Shown: positions 26,098-34,215 of the stretch, piece after piece
How positions within the stretch are numbered: the stretch's first letter is position 1
Layout of the letters: every line of letters starts with the position of its first letter
Assembly (NCBI RefSeq): GCF_013294005.1
Contig: NZ_JABSNK010000004.1
Location: 248,001 to 312,000 of the forward strand
DNA length: 64,000 nt
Origin: Flavobacterium gelidicaeli
GTDB taxonomy: Bacteria > Bacteroidota > Bacteroidia > Flavobacteriales > Flavobacteriaceae
Direction of reading: 5' to 3'
Position numbers and translations under genes: made by a program
Notes under the pieces: generated by a model
Database searches by the model: none
What the model saw: only the letters and a program-made list of their open reading frames with translations
What the model was told of the DNA's origin: nothing

Positions 26098-27870
26098 TTA
26101 TTTCCTTAACGGAATACCGATATTAGGATAATCAGTGATAATGCCGTCTACATTCATTGTTAGTAAACGAACCATATCTTCTTTATTATTAACAGTCCAC
26201 GGAATCACTTTCATGTTTTTTTGATGAATATTTTCTACCTCAATGTCATTTAGAAGCACATAGTAGGGACTGTAAATTTCGGGTATAAAAGTTAGCGCTT
26301 TCATATTCGTTTCAAAATCATTTTCGAAAGTTAAAAAGGAAAGTTGGTAATCAGGATACGTTTTATGAAGGTATTCTAATACTCTGGGATCAAAGCTTTG
26401 AATCGTAATTCGGTTTAGGGGTAAGTTGCTTTTTTTTAATTCTGAAATTAAAAGATCCGAAAAATCCTTTACGCTTGGTTGAAATCCATTAGCTTCTTCT
26501 TCAGGTGTGCTTTTAATTTCAATATTATAAAAAATAGCTGGATTTCTAGTCTCTGCATATTTTATGACTTCAGCTAGTAAAGGTTTGTATGTTTTTAACT
26601 TTTCTTGTTCTGGAAACTTAGGATTTCCAATAGCGCCTACATCGTATTTTTTTATGGTTTTATATTTGTTCTTGTAGATATTAAAAGCTAGCGCATCTTC
26701 TTTAGTTATGTTTTTTCCTTTAGCATCTAATGTAATTTCGTAATTCAACCACGGTTCATGAGAGACTACGACTTGATTGTCTTCACTAATTACAACATCT
26801 AATTCTAAAGTGTTTACACCTAAATCTAACGCTTTTTTAAATGCAGGAAGTGTGTTTTCGGGTGCTAGTCCTCTTGCTCCGCGATGGCCTTGAAGTTCAA
26901 AACCAAATTTTCGTTCTTTTTTTAGAATGACACCATCTATGAACGATGTGGTTTTATCGAAAACATTTTTCAAGTCATTAGATCTCAGATCACAAGCAAT
27001 AACGTGATTTCCTGCTTCTGGAAAAGCTACTTTAATCTTTTTATCAGGAGCTGTTCCTAGGCTTTCATACATTTTTAGAATTGCAGGAACAGAGACAACT
27101 TCGTCTTGCTCTTTTTCGCTTTTATAGTAGTAACCAACAAATACAGGAACTGTGACTTTTTCAAAAGTTTGTGCGGTCATGGTACTTTTTAGCATTTTTA
27201 TTAACGCTTCGTACCCATCAATGTGGTAAGAGGTAGACCAGTATTTTTGTTCCTTTTTGGGTCTGTTTTGTTTCATAATTTCGCCACCATTCATTTTTAT
27301 AAAGCCGGCTTTACCTTCAGGAGTAAGAATAGAAGCAAAGGCAGGATTTTTTAAATCGATAAAAGGTGAGTACATAATTAGACCAGCAATAGATGGATCT
27401 TCGGCAGCTAATTTTAAACTCAGGGTTCCGCCTGTAGAAGTACTTACTAAAATCACTTGTTTCCCTATTATTTTCCCTATTTCCAGTGCCTCTTTTGCGG
27501 AAGCGATATAATTTTCAGGAGTAAGATTCTTAAAGTTATCCTCTCTATTCAATCCGTGTTCTTTTAATCGAGACAAGTAAACGTTAGCATTATATGTTTT
27601 AGATAACATCGACATGATGGGTTGGCCTTCTCTATTGCTGGCGCCAAAACCATGAAGGTACACAAATGCAATAGGAGATTGTTTTTCCTTAAAATCCTTT
27701 GCCCAGATTATTCTAGCTTCGTTATCGGGTTTCAAATTTTCGAGTTTTTGTTCGGCTGCATTAATGGCAGTTTCAATCGTATTAATTGTACTTTCTTTAG
27801 TTACTATTTGTGCATTAGAAAGGCTAATAGATAATGCTAAAAGTACTGTTAATAAATGTTTTTTTATCAT
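26098..27870 (-). CDS. Alpha/beta hydrolase fused to glycerophosphodiester phosphodiesterase
   Basis: 590 aa exported protein: signal peptide MIKKHLLTVLLALSISLSNA. An alpha/beta-hydrolase domain follows (about 50-310: AFVYLHGFGASNREGQP, nucleophile region VSTSTGGT), then a GDPD domain (about 325-590: GHRGARGLAPENT, LELDVVISEDN, NIEIKS). Acting together they could hydrolyse lipid acyl groups and the glycerophosphodiester head in the periplasm; that combined role is inferred. The usual GXSXG is here S-T-S-T-G. Next to a decayed receptor gene. Confidence 0.85.
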   Translation of the reverse strand: MIKKHLLTVLLALSISLSNAQIVTKESTINTIETAINAAEQKLENLKPDNEARIIWAKDFKEKQSPIAFVYLHGFGASNREGQPIMSMLSKTYNANVYLSRLKEHGLNREDNFKNLTPENYIASAKEALEIGKIIGKQVILVSTSTGGTLSLKLAAEDPSIAGLIMYSPFIDLKNPAFASILTPEGKAGFIKMNGGEIMKQNRPKKEQKYWSTSYHIDGYEALIKMLKSTMTAQTFEKVTVPVFVGYYYKSEKEQDEVVSVPAILKMYESLGTAPDKKIKVAFPEAGNHVIACDLRSNDLKNVFDKTTSFIDGVILKKERKFGFELQGHRGARGLAPENTLPAFKKALDLGVNTLELDVVISEDNQVVVSHEPWLNYEITLDAKGKNITKEDALAFNIYKNKYKTIKKYDVGAIGNPKFPEQEKLKTYKPLLAEVIKYAETRNPAIFYNIEIKSTPEEEANGFQPSVKDFSDLLISELKKSNLPLNRITIQSFDPRVLEYLHKTYPDYQLSFLTFENDFETNMKALTFIPEIYSPYYVLLNDIEVENIHQKNMKVIPWTVNNKEDMVRLLTMNVDGIITDYPNIGIPLRK

Positions 27871-27884
27871 AATGGTATAAATTA

Positions 27885-27915
27885 AAAACTATATTAATCA
27901 AGATAATATAGTTTT
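27885..27915 (-). terminator. Terminator left from the decayed receptor gene
   Basis: 12-bp perfect inverted repeat AAAACTATATTA / TAATATAGTTTT with a 7-base loop and a following T run on the minus strand, 18 bases past the stop of the receptor remnant. Confidence 0.7.
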
Positions 27916-27933
27916 ACTGTGATTTATTATTGT

Positions 27934-28110
27934 TTAAAAATCGGCTTTAAGATGCACTCCATGAAATCTGGAAGCAGCATCTATAAAAGTAAGTGTTCCA
28001 AAAGCACCACCATCATTTCCTGCGTTAATAATGTGTTATTTATCTGAAAGGTTATTCATCAAAAAAGTGATTTTGTATTTTAACGCCTCTTCTCATGTTT
28101 ACAATGCCAT
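27934..28110 (-). pseudogene. C-terminal remnant of a TonB-dependent outer-membrane receptor
   Basis: The minus strand reads KITFLMNNLSDK, stop, then HIINAGNDGGAFGTL and ends in FHGVHLKADF followed by TAA. The terminal aromatic residue and beta-strand spacing are those of the last strands of an outer-membrane receptor barrel. An in-frame stop and a frameshift near 28090 break it, and no upstream barrel or plug remains. The original gene was presumably lost by deletion near the tRNA-Met insertion hotspot. The family call rests on the short C-terminus. Confidence 0.55.
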
Positions 28111-28167
28111 TAGCTTACTGAGAAAATTTAGTTAAGAGTCTAAGTTTTTAAGAAACTTTTATGCAAT

Positions 28168-28203
28168 AAAAAACCCTTAAACAATTGTTGTTTAAGGGTT
28201 TGA
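28168..28203. terminator. Terminator downstream of the original tRNA-Met end
   Basis: 14-bp perfect inverted repeat AAACCCTTAAACAA / TTGTTTAAGGGTTT with a 3-base loop. It lies just past the duplicated tRNA 3' end, so before insertion it would have terminated tRNA-Met on the minus strand. Confidence 0.8.
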
Positions 28204-28208
28204 ATTAT

Positions 28209-28254
28209 GTAGCGAGAACGAGATTTGAACTCGTGACCTCAGGGTTATGAATCC
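28209..28254. repeat. att direct repeat, distal copy (3' part of tRNA-Met)
   Basis: 46 bases identical to 54739-54784, covering the T arm, variable loop and most of the anticodon arm of tRNA-Met. Beyond base 28254 the match stops, so this is a gene fragment created by site-specific integration at the tRNA 3' end. Confidence 0.95.
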
Positions 28255-28488
28255 CAGATGTTTACTGTTTTTATTTTGTAAAACACTGTTAAACAGATAT
28301 TTGATTTTTTGTTAATTTTGGGATTAGTTGTTTTGTCACGCTTTTCGATGTGTTTCTCGTCACTCCAATTTTTATGGGCTCAATAATAAAACTTATGGGA
28401 ATGATGTCAAAAAATTAATGCCCTTAGACTACCACTATTTATTCTTCTATGCCGAAAGCATTTAGTAAACCAGTTGATTATATTCGTG
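28255..28488. other. Left end of the element, non-coding
   Basis: No supported gene. Contains GTCACTCC at 28359-28366 and a related TGTCACG at 28334-28340. The same octamer occurs four times near the right end, so these may be integrase or excisionase arm sites. Confidence 0.45.
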
Positions 28489-28638
28489 TTAATGGTTAAG
28501 TGAAGTTATAGATTGGCTTTTAATGGCATAGTAATAGAAAAGATTAAGCAATACTTCGCTAAATGATAGTTTCTTTTCATTTACAAGATCTTCATAAATT
28601 GTTAAATATGAATCAGAACATTTGATCTTCTTTAACAT
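28489..28638 (-). CDS. Possible small protein (49 aa)
   Basis: An uninterrupted frame starting MLKKIKCSDSYLTIYEDLV and ending SQSITSLNH, downstream of the DprA-like gene on the same strand. It is the only frame in the left-end region with coding-like composition (charged and aromatic residues, few repeats). No family was recognised and no clear ribosome-binding or promoter signal is visible, so this could be chance or the remnant of a larger gene. Confidence 0.3.
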   Translation of the reverse strand: MLKKIKCSDSYLTIYEDLVNEKKLSFSEVLLNLFYYYAIKSQSITSLNH

Positions 28639-28737
28639 CCAATTCCCACCATGAATATTAACTTATAATATATTCATCTTAGACTGAACATATTTTAAAA
28701 AAAGAAAATATTATGATACACACAATTTTAATTATTA

Positions 28738-29745
28738 TCAATCAAATAAATTCCCCTGATTTAAATTAGTATTGCTTTTTAAAATCGACACTTCTGCTAA
28801 TATTCTTGAGGTTGTCTCAATAACATTATTACTTGATATTATTGTGATATTTTTTTGTTCATTAATCAAATCTCGGTTTAAATCAAACATCGGGTTATTT
28901 TCGTCAACTTCTTCATCATATAGCACAACTCTCGCAATACCATAATCTTTTGCGTATCCCATTGCTAAACGTGCCCCACTGTCAAGTTTTTGTCCAAACA
29001 TTTGCCAACGTTCAGCTGAATTTTGAGAATAGCTTGCAGCTAAAACAATTGTGTCACAAAATAATGCTTGTAAGCGGTCTCTTTCTCTATATCGACTGCT
29101 TAGTTCCATCGTGCTTTTAAAATCAGTTCCATATTCCGTAACAAGTAAACCATCTTCTTCGACGATTCTCAATGCTAAGGCTTTGTTTTTCGATGGCATT
29201 ATGTTGTTTAATGGGCCTGGTAATACGGCAACAGTTTTACCTTTCGAATCTAGTGCTTGTTGATGTGATATGCTGTCGCAACCAAAAGCTAAACCGCTAA
29301 CTATCGTAATGCCATTTTTTACGAATTCATCTACAATTCTCCTTTCTCTTTCTTCAATATCTCCTTTGGGATTCAACAGACCAATTACTGTAATGTTTGG
29401 ATTATGTATACTTAGTAAATCTATATTACCTTTATAGTAGAGAAAAATAGGTCTTGCGCTTTCTTTAACATTGCCACGATGTAGCGGGAAATGTTTGTCA
29501 CCAATTGCCACAAATCCATCACAGATTTCATCGTTAAATTTTTCTAAAATTTTTCTTTCAAAATTCTGCTTTAAATTTTCAAATTCATCTGCAGTAGTTT
29601 TTTCTCCTTTAATAGTTCTATTAAGTAAAGAAACTATCATTTCAACGCTTTCGTTACCTTTAAGATTTTTTATTATCCAAGCATTACCAATTCCTTTGTA
29701 TGATTTGGTTGTTAAAATGTTTAGTGAATTTTCTGTATATTTCAT
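28738..29745 (-). CDS. DprA/Smf-like Rossmann nucleotide-binding protein
   Basis: 335 aa. A divergent N-terminal helical region (1-110) precedes a DprA/LOG-like Rossmann domain with ITVIGLLNP, VSGLAFGCDSISHQQAL (the DprA/Smf GxxSGxAxGxDxxxH pattern), TVAVLPGPLNN and VTEYG. It lacks the C-terminal winged helix of housekeeping DprA. Third and last main gene of an operon HAD, PRTase, DprA with gaps of 7 and 25 bases. The association with a phosphoribosyltransferase and a phosphatase suggests nucleotide or nucleoside sensing or modification rather than transformation. That is an inference. Confidence 0.82.
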   Translation of the reverse strand: MKYTENSLNILTTKSYKGIGNAWIIKNLKGNESVEMIVSLLNRTIKGEKTTADEFENLKQNFERKILEKFNDEICDGFVAIGDKHFPLHRGNVKESARPIFLYYKGNIDLLSIHNPNITVIGLLNPKGDIEERERRIVDEFVKNGITIVSGLAFGCDSISHQQALDSKGKTVAVLPGPLNNIMPSKNKALALRIVEEDGLLVTEYGTDFKSTMELSSRYRERDRLQALFCDTIVLAASYSQNSAERWQMFGQKLDSGARLAMGYAKDYGIARVVLYDEEVDENNPMFDLNRDLINEQKNITIISSNNVIETTSRILAEVSILKSNTNLNQGNLFD

Positions 29746-29770
29746 TGTTTAAAAATATTTTTAAAATTTA

Positions 29771-30733
29771 TTAAAACCTACTGACAGTTTTGCCAATGCT
29801 ATAGAACAAAACGGATTTAGCACCATGATCTAACAATGCTTGTATTGCATCTTCATCTATATTAATGCTTTTAGTATAAATATCGTCTATTAGCAAAATA
29901 TCTTTACCTTGTACTGCAGTTGAAATCAAACAAGTTTCCTTAGTTATCCCAATATATGGCATTCTGCCGTCACCGCCTTGATCACCTCTTAAATGAGTTG
30001 TTTTTGTGTTTATTTTTCTTGAAACAAAATCTGTTCCATTCTCCAATCCATGTATACCACCGATTACTATTTTAATAATTTGACGAAAATATAATTGATC
30101 TTGTCTATAATTTGAATCTGTTTTTGCTCGCGGCACTACGCAAACTGTTAGGCGATCGAAATCTGTTGAGGATAAAATTTTAGGTAAATCCTCTTTTAAA
30201 ATTTTTTTTAATTGTTCAAGAGCAGTAGGTATCCGGTTTGGGAAAGGACTACGATCATTTTTTAAAGTCCAAATCATATTTTCTAGAGTACCTTGTACTT
30301 GCCAATTCTGTCCACCTAAATATTCTGAATGATAGTAACCTGTAATATCTTTATTTAAAAAGCTATTCTTGTTAATTATGAATTTATTTTGAAACTGCGC
30401 TTTGTACTTTATTACGGGCTCAAGTATGATATTTTCTTGAAGCTCCTTTTGTCTTTGAGATTCTTGTAATTTTATTTTATTTTTTAATTGAATCTCTTTT
30501 TGTTGTTCCTGCTGTAGTTTAATTTGTATTTCTAATACAGTTGTCTCAGAAGTTATTTTCTTAGCTGTTACTACTTTGGTTAATGCTTCGCTATCTTCAT
30601 TTCGTATCTGCTTTGGATTTTCTTGTTCTTTTGGTAGAGGTTTTTCTATACAGTCCTTGCGATACGTTTTTATAATTAAAATTATAATGATGATAATAAT
30701 GATAGAAACGATACTAATGGTAGGTTGTTCCAT
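29771..30733 (-). CDS. Membrane-anchored phosphoribosyltransferase-like protein
   Basis: 320 aa. An isoleucine-rich N-terminal membrane helix (about 8-24) is followed by a basic and Gln/Glu-rich coiled coil (about 60-105), then a C-terminal phosphoribosyltransferase-type domain (about 120-320) with the PRPP-loop-like segment DILLIDDIYTKSINIDE and ALLDHGAKSVLFYSIGKTV. The two acidic residues of the PRPP loop (DD) are present. Product and acceptor base are unknown. It lies between the HAD hydrolase and the DprA-like protein. Confidence 0.78.
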   Translation of the reverse strand: MEQPTISIVSIIIIIIIILIIKTYRKDCIEKPLPKEQENPKQIRNEDSEALTKVVTAKKITSETTVLEIQIKLQQEQQKEIQLKNKIKLQESQRQKELQENIILEPVIKYKAQFQNKFIINKNSFLNKDITGYYHSEYLGGQNWQVQGTLENMIWTLKNDRSPFPNRIPTALEQLKKILKEDLPKILSSTDFDRLTVCVVPRAKTDSNYRQDQLYFRQIIKIVIGGIHGLENGTDFVSRKINTKTTHLRGDQGGDGRMPYIGITKETCLISTAVQGKDILLIDDIYTKSINIDEDAIQALLDHGAKSVLFYSIGKTVSRF

Positions 30734-30740
30734 AGTGACT

Positions 30741-31409
30741 TTAAAGGTATTTGATTTTTATAATTTCTTGAATGCCTGCAATTTTAGCATCTTCAATTTC
30801 ATTCTGTTCATTTTCAAACGCTATGACTGACTTGGGTGGAATTTTTAATTTATAAATGGCGTTCTCATATTTATTAATTTTTCGATTACCATCGCTTAAT
30901 TCTCTACAAAAGATACTAGTAAAGTATTTTGCGAGTCCAAAATGCTTTAACGTTGCCATTGCTCTGTCACATCGACATTTTGTAACCAAAATTGATTTGT
31001 TTGTTCTTGAGTATTTTATCAGTATATCTACAATTGCCGTATTGAGTTTTGTTTCATTCATAATAGCGAAGTAGTATTTGTCTTTTCGCTTTATTATACT
31101 TTCGTATTCAGTTTCAGTCAAGTTAGGAATAGAGGTTCTTAGTAGGCTTCTGTTGAAACGCTGATCTTTATCGTAACTTAATTTAGTATCTAAATTTGTT
31201 ACGGATATAATCGCATGCTGGTAGGCAAGGAAATTGGCAAAGTTTGTTTCAATGAGTGTACCATCCATGTCAAAAAAAAGTATTGTATCGGCCTTGATTT
31301 TATTTCTAATATCTATTATTTCTTGCGTGCCATCTTTAACCATTAGTTTATTCGTTTGTTGACGCTTTTCTGAAATTTTACTAAAACAAAACAGGTATAT
31401 TTCTTTCAA
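30741..31409 (-). CDS. HAD-superfamily hydrolase
   Basis: 222 aa if translated from 31409; an internal Met at 31343 (MVKDGTQEI) is an equally plausible start, giving 200 aa. Motif I is FFDMDGTLIE with both aspartates, motif II region SILVTKCRCDRA, motif III lysine in RKINKYENAIYKL, and motif IV FENEQNEIEDAKIAG. This is a phosphatase or phosphoglycolate-phosphatase-like HAD with a C1-type cap. First gene of the HAD-PRTase-DprA operon, with a 7-base gap to the PRTase gene. Confidence 0.82.
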   Translation of the reverse strand: MKEIYLFCFSKISEKRQQTNKLMVKDGTQEIIDIRNKIKADTILFFDMDGTLIETNFANFLAYQHAIISVTNLDTKLSYDKDQRFNRSLLRTSIPNLTETEYESIIKRKDKYYFAIMNETKLNTAIVDILIKYSRTNKSILVTKCRCDRAMATLKHFGLAKYFTSIFCRELSDGNRKINKYENAIYKLKIPPKSVIAFENEQNEIEDAKIAGIQEIIKIKYL

Positions 31410-31777
31410 ATATAATACAATTGAGTAAGAAAATAACGATTAAGATAAGCTTTTATCATTTTTAGCATGCTATAGTTGGTAGGATTACTTCACAATAAAG
31501 TTGGTAATTTTAATTTTTTAATTTCTCATCTAAATACTTTGATAATTGTGAAAGAGTACTTTTTTGATATTTGTAGATAATAAAGTATTTTTTATTCATT
31601 CTTTAGTGTCAACTATTAGATATTACATATTATATGATACATTGTTATTTTACTCCAAAATATAGTATGCTATGAGGTTAATCAATTTTTTTAATTAACT
31701 TAATGTTTGCGGTTATTCCTGATTTAAAAAATTATACATGGAATGTTAATAAAAACATGGAATTAAGTTAAACTATA
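31410..31777. other. AT-rich non-coding gap
   Basis: No gene or strong hairpin is seen between the HAD gene and the small recombinase gene. It presumably holds the promoter of the HAD operon; candidate -7 elements are weak. Confidence 0.4.
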
Positions 31778-32341
31778 TTATAAATTCATATAGATATCAT
31801 CAAGCTCTTCTTGCCTTATTCCCAAATATCTCTTAGTGATACTTGGTGATGAATGATTAAATAATTCACTAAGGTATAATAGTGCTTTATCGCTTTCACC
31901 GTTATTAGACCAGACTTGACGGCCGAATGTCTTCCTTAAACTGTGGGTAGATATTGCGAGTGATTTAGATCCAAAAATTTCTTTTAATTTGCGATTTATG
32001 TATTGTGAGCTGTAGATTGTCTTTTGATTAGATGTAAAGACGTACCCATTATTCTCTTGACTTCTTTCTTTTAATAAGCGATAAGCTTTTTTGATATTGT
32101 CGTTTAAACGAATCACACGTCTTTTGTTGGTTTTGGATTCAATTAATGAAATAGATTCATTTTCTAAATCCTCATATTTTAATGTTAGGATGTCAGATAT
32201 CCGCAATCCGACATTAATACCAAAAACTATTAAAAAACCAATTTTGTAATTTTTATCAGATTTAATAATCTTCATTGCTTTATTCAATGTAACGTCAAAA
32301 TTCAAATAGTCGCTGGTAGTAGAAGAATCTTTAATGCTCAT
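31778..32341 (-). CDS. Small tyrosine recombinase (catalytic domain only)
   Basis: 187 aa, much shorter than XerC/D-type integrases of about 300-400 aa and close in size to FimB/FimE-type recombinases. All catalytic features are present: GLRISD (Arg), the Lys-bearing SKTNKRRVI, HSLRKTFG (His, Arg), FNHSSPS (His) and the nucleophile Tyr in TKRYLGI. The N-terminal core-binding domain is nearly absent. Inverted repeats with AGTTTCACTT lie immediately upstream at 32403-32514, which could be its target. Function unknown; invertase-like activity is a guess. Confidence 0.85.
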   Translation of the reverse strand: MSIKDSSTTSDYLNFDVTLNKAMKIIKSDKNYKIGFLIVFGINVGLRISDILTLKYEDLENESISLIESKTNKRRVIRLNDNIKKAYRLLKERSQENNGYVFTSNQKTIYSSQYINRKLKEIFGSKSLAISTHSLRKTFGRQVWSNNGESDKALLYLSELFNHSSPSITKRYLGIRQEELDDIYMNL

Positions 32342-32402
32342 GGTAAATAAATTTAGGTCATAAAGATATTGATTTTTGTTTCAAAAACATACTTTATTTA
32401 AT

Positions 32403-32514
32403 AAAAGTGAAACTTTTTACTTCTTTTAAAATAGTAGTTAAGCGTAACTAACTGTATATCAATAATTAATGAATTAAAAAAAGTTTCACTTCTATTAGAA
32501 GTGAAACTTTTTTT
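32403..32514. repeat. Three AAGTGAAACTTTTT half-sites and hairpin
   Basis: One copy at 32403-32418 is inverted relative to 32478-32493. The latter forms an 18-bp stem with a third copy at 32497-32514 across a 3-base loop. The hairpin may terminate the HNH gene; the inverted pair flanks 59 bp next to the small recombinase. Confidence 0.6.
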
Positions 32515-32523
32515 AATCTTAGT

Positions 32524-33078
32524 TTAATTTGTTTTAAACTTCCCTTTATGCCACGACGAACAATATTCGTCATGTGTTATTATGATGTTTTCCAAAGCTT
32601 CTTTATATGCTTGATGAGCATCAAGTGCTGTTCTAAAAGTACCTAAATTTTTCTGTATTCTATTAGTTGTAATGTAACTGATGTATCGACTTCCTCTTTT
32701 GGTTACACCAACGTAACCGCACTTATTTATTGAATCTTTGGTGTTATTTTCTCTAACAGTTATTATTTGCAGATTTTCTACATTATCATTCATACTATCG
32801 TTGTCAATATGATCAATTACAAAGTTTTTGTCCAGCAAATCAAAGTCGCGGAAAGCTGCCGCTACTAATCGACTTGCGTATATTCTGTATTTTTTTCCTC
32901 TATGTGTCATAGAATAAATCACTCTTGTTTTCGTCTCATTACCATGATCTTTTTTGAGTGATCCTTTCAGGTATCGCCCGTGCTTATTTTGTAATCTGCC
33001 GTAAGAAGATATTTGATAGTCTTCATAACCAGGTATTTGTTTCCATTCTTCTTCCCGACTTTCTAGTGTAGTAATCAT
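32524..33078 (-). CDS. NUMOD4/HNH-type endonuclease
   Basis: 184 aa. An N-terminal NUMOD4-like segment (EEWKQIPGYEDYQISSYGRL) is followed by an HNH domain with FVIDHIDNDSMNDNVENLQI, where His-Asn-His-like positions are recognisable. A C-terminal AP2-like DNA-binding strand set follows (GYVGVTKRGSRYISYITTN, LGTFRTALDAHQAYKEAL). This is the layout of phage homing or free-standing endonucleases. Its presence in the element suggests a selfish or interference role. It stands alone on the minus strand. Confidence 0.82.
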   Translation of the reverse strand: MITTLESREEEWKQIPGYEDYQISSYGRLQNKHGRYLKGSLKKDHGNETKTRVIYSMTHRGKKYRIYASRLVAAAFRDFDLLDKNFVIDHIDNDSMNDNVENLQIITVRENNTKDSINKCGYVGVTKRGSRYISYITTNRIQKNLGTFRTALDAHQAYKEALENIIITHDEYCSSWHKGKFKTN

Positions 33079-33341
33079 TACATAGTACTTATTTTTATAT
33101 ACTATATATAATGTTACATAAGTCAGTTATTAAGGGGGTGGATTGTTTATAGGGGTTGAAATGCGATAATACTTGTAGAATGCTACGCGATCTTGATCAT
33201 CTGTTTCGTAGAATCTCGAATTTAAAATCTTTAGTATATAAATTTTTATAATATAGTTGAACCAATTGAGTCTAATGCGCCTGAAAACACTTTTTAGCGC
33301 TTAAACTTTTTTATAAAACCAATATTGTTATAATTTTATAA

Positions 33342-33629
33342 CTAGTTCGATTGTAGATTTTCTTTTATGTAGAAAAATTTGGCATTTTTATGGTTACCAG
33401 GAACATCAAAAAAACCGTAGTCAAAATTGCTTTTTAAGTAATTCCATGCTACTCTTACTTCGTAATGTTCCCAACCTAATAGACTACTTCCACTAACGCC
33501 TACGAATAGAAATTCATCCGAGGAAAACTTTAAATCTTTGAATCGTAAATAATCTATTCCACCTAATTGTAAAATTTTAACCTCTTCAGTTACACTTTCT
33601 TCAACTTGCATTTTAATTGTTCTTTTCAT
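33342..33629 (-). CDS. Hypothetical protein, 95 aa
   Basis: Not recognised. 95 aa starting MKRTIKMQVEES, with mixed charged and hydrophobic sequence (VKILQLGGIDYLRFKDL, LLGWEHYEVRVAWNYL), predicted soluble, no membrane helix or signal peptide. Codon and base composition match the neighbouring element genes. It lies between the HNH gene and the cold-shock pair on the same strand, with gaps of more than 250 bases on both sides, so it is probably transcribed alone. Confidence 0.5.
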   Translation of the reverse strand: MKRTIKMQVEESVTEEVKILQLGGIDYLRFKDLKFSSDEFLFVGVSGSSLLGWEHYEVRVAWNYLKSNFDYGFFDVPGNHKNAKFFYIKENLQSN

Positions 33630-33954
33630 TTTGTTTATGTTTTATCATAGATAGCTTAATTACTCCTACAGTTATTATATAATTTTAATCATCAAAAGTT
33701 TATTTTTATTGAAAATTAATTATCGAAAAAGTTACAAAAGAGCTATGTTATGATTAAAAGATCAAGTCAACAACATATCCAATCCTTGTATATCAGTATT
33801 TTAATTTTTGTTCAAATAAGCATTTTTTTATTTCTAATGTATTTGCCAACAGCTGTTTATTTTAAATATGTTATAACGTAAATTAAATATTTTACGTAAA
33901 TTCGGCAATGGGTACGTTATGATTTATGATTTTGGTTTTCAAATAATATTTATT
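33630..33954. other. AT-rich non-coding gap
   Basis: No gene found. Contains an imperfect palindrome around ACGTAAATTAAATATTTTAC (33876-33895) and a second GTACGTTAT at 33911, possibly regulator sites. Confidence 0.35.
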
Positions 33955-34215
33955 TTAGTTCCAGGGACAAATAGTAGTTATAGTATCTTTAATTATAATA
34001 TCTTCATTGAATAGCAAAGCATGAGTTTGCCAAAAATTTAAATCTTCATCTGTTGCTAAATTATCAAATGGTTCTCGAGCTGCCTTTTTACCACAAAAAA
34101 TAGTTATAATTACGTAACCTATTCTCGATTTTTTTAAAACTATGAAAAGAGATTTAGTTTCAGTTGGTTCTTTTTTGAGGATAAACCGGCTATATCCCCT
34201 GCGGTTCTTTCTCAT
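33955..34215 (-). CDS. Hypothetical protein, 86 aa, coupled to the cold-shock gene
   Basis: Not recognised. 86 aa, basic N-terminus (MRKNRRGYSRFILKKE), then strands VIITIFCGKK and a tail FWQTHALLFNEDIII. Its start codon overlaps the stop of the upstream gene (ATGA at 34212-34215), so it is translationally coupled to the cold-shock-domain protein and probably works with it. Predicted soluble. It has no recognised family. Confidence 0.6.
   Translation of the reverse strand: MRKNRRGYSRFILKKEPTETKSLFIVLKKSRIGYVIITIFCGKKAAREPFDNLATDEDLNFWQTHALLFNEDIIIKDTITTICPWN

Noticed and set aside
28209..28254. Second tRNA-Met gene
   Set aside because: It lacks the 5' acceptor and D arm, so it is the att fragment and not a functional tRNA.
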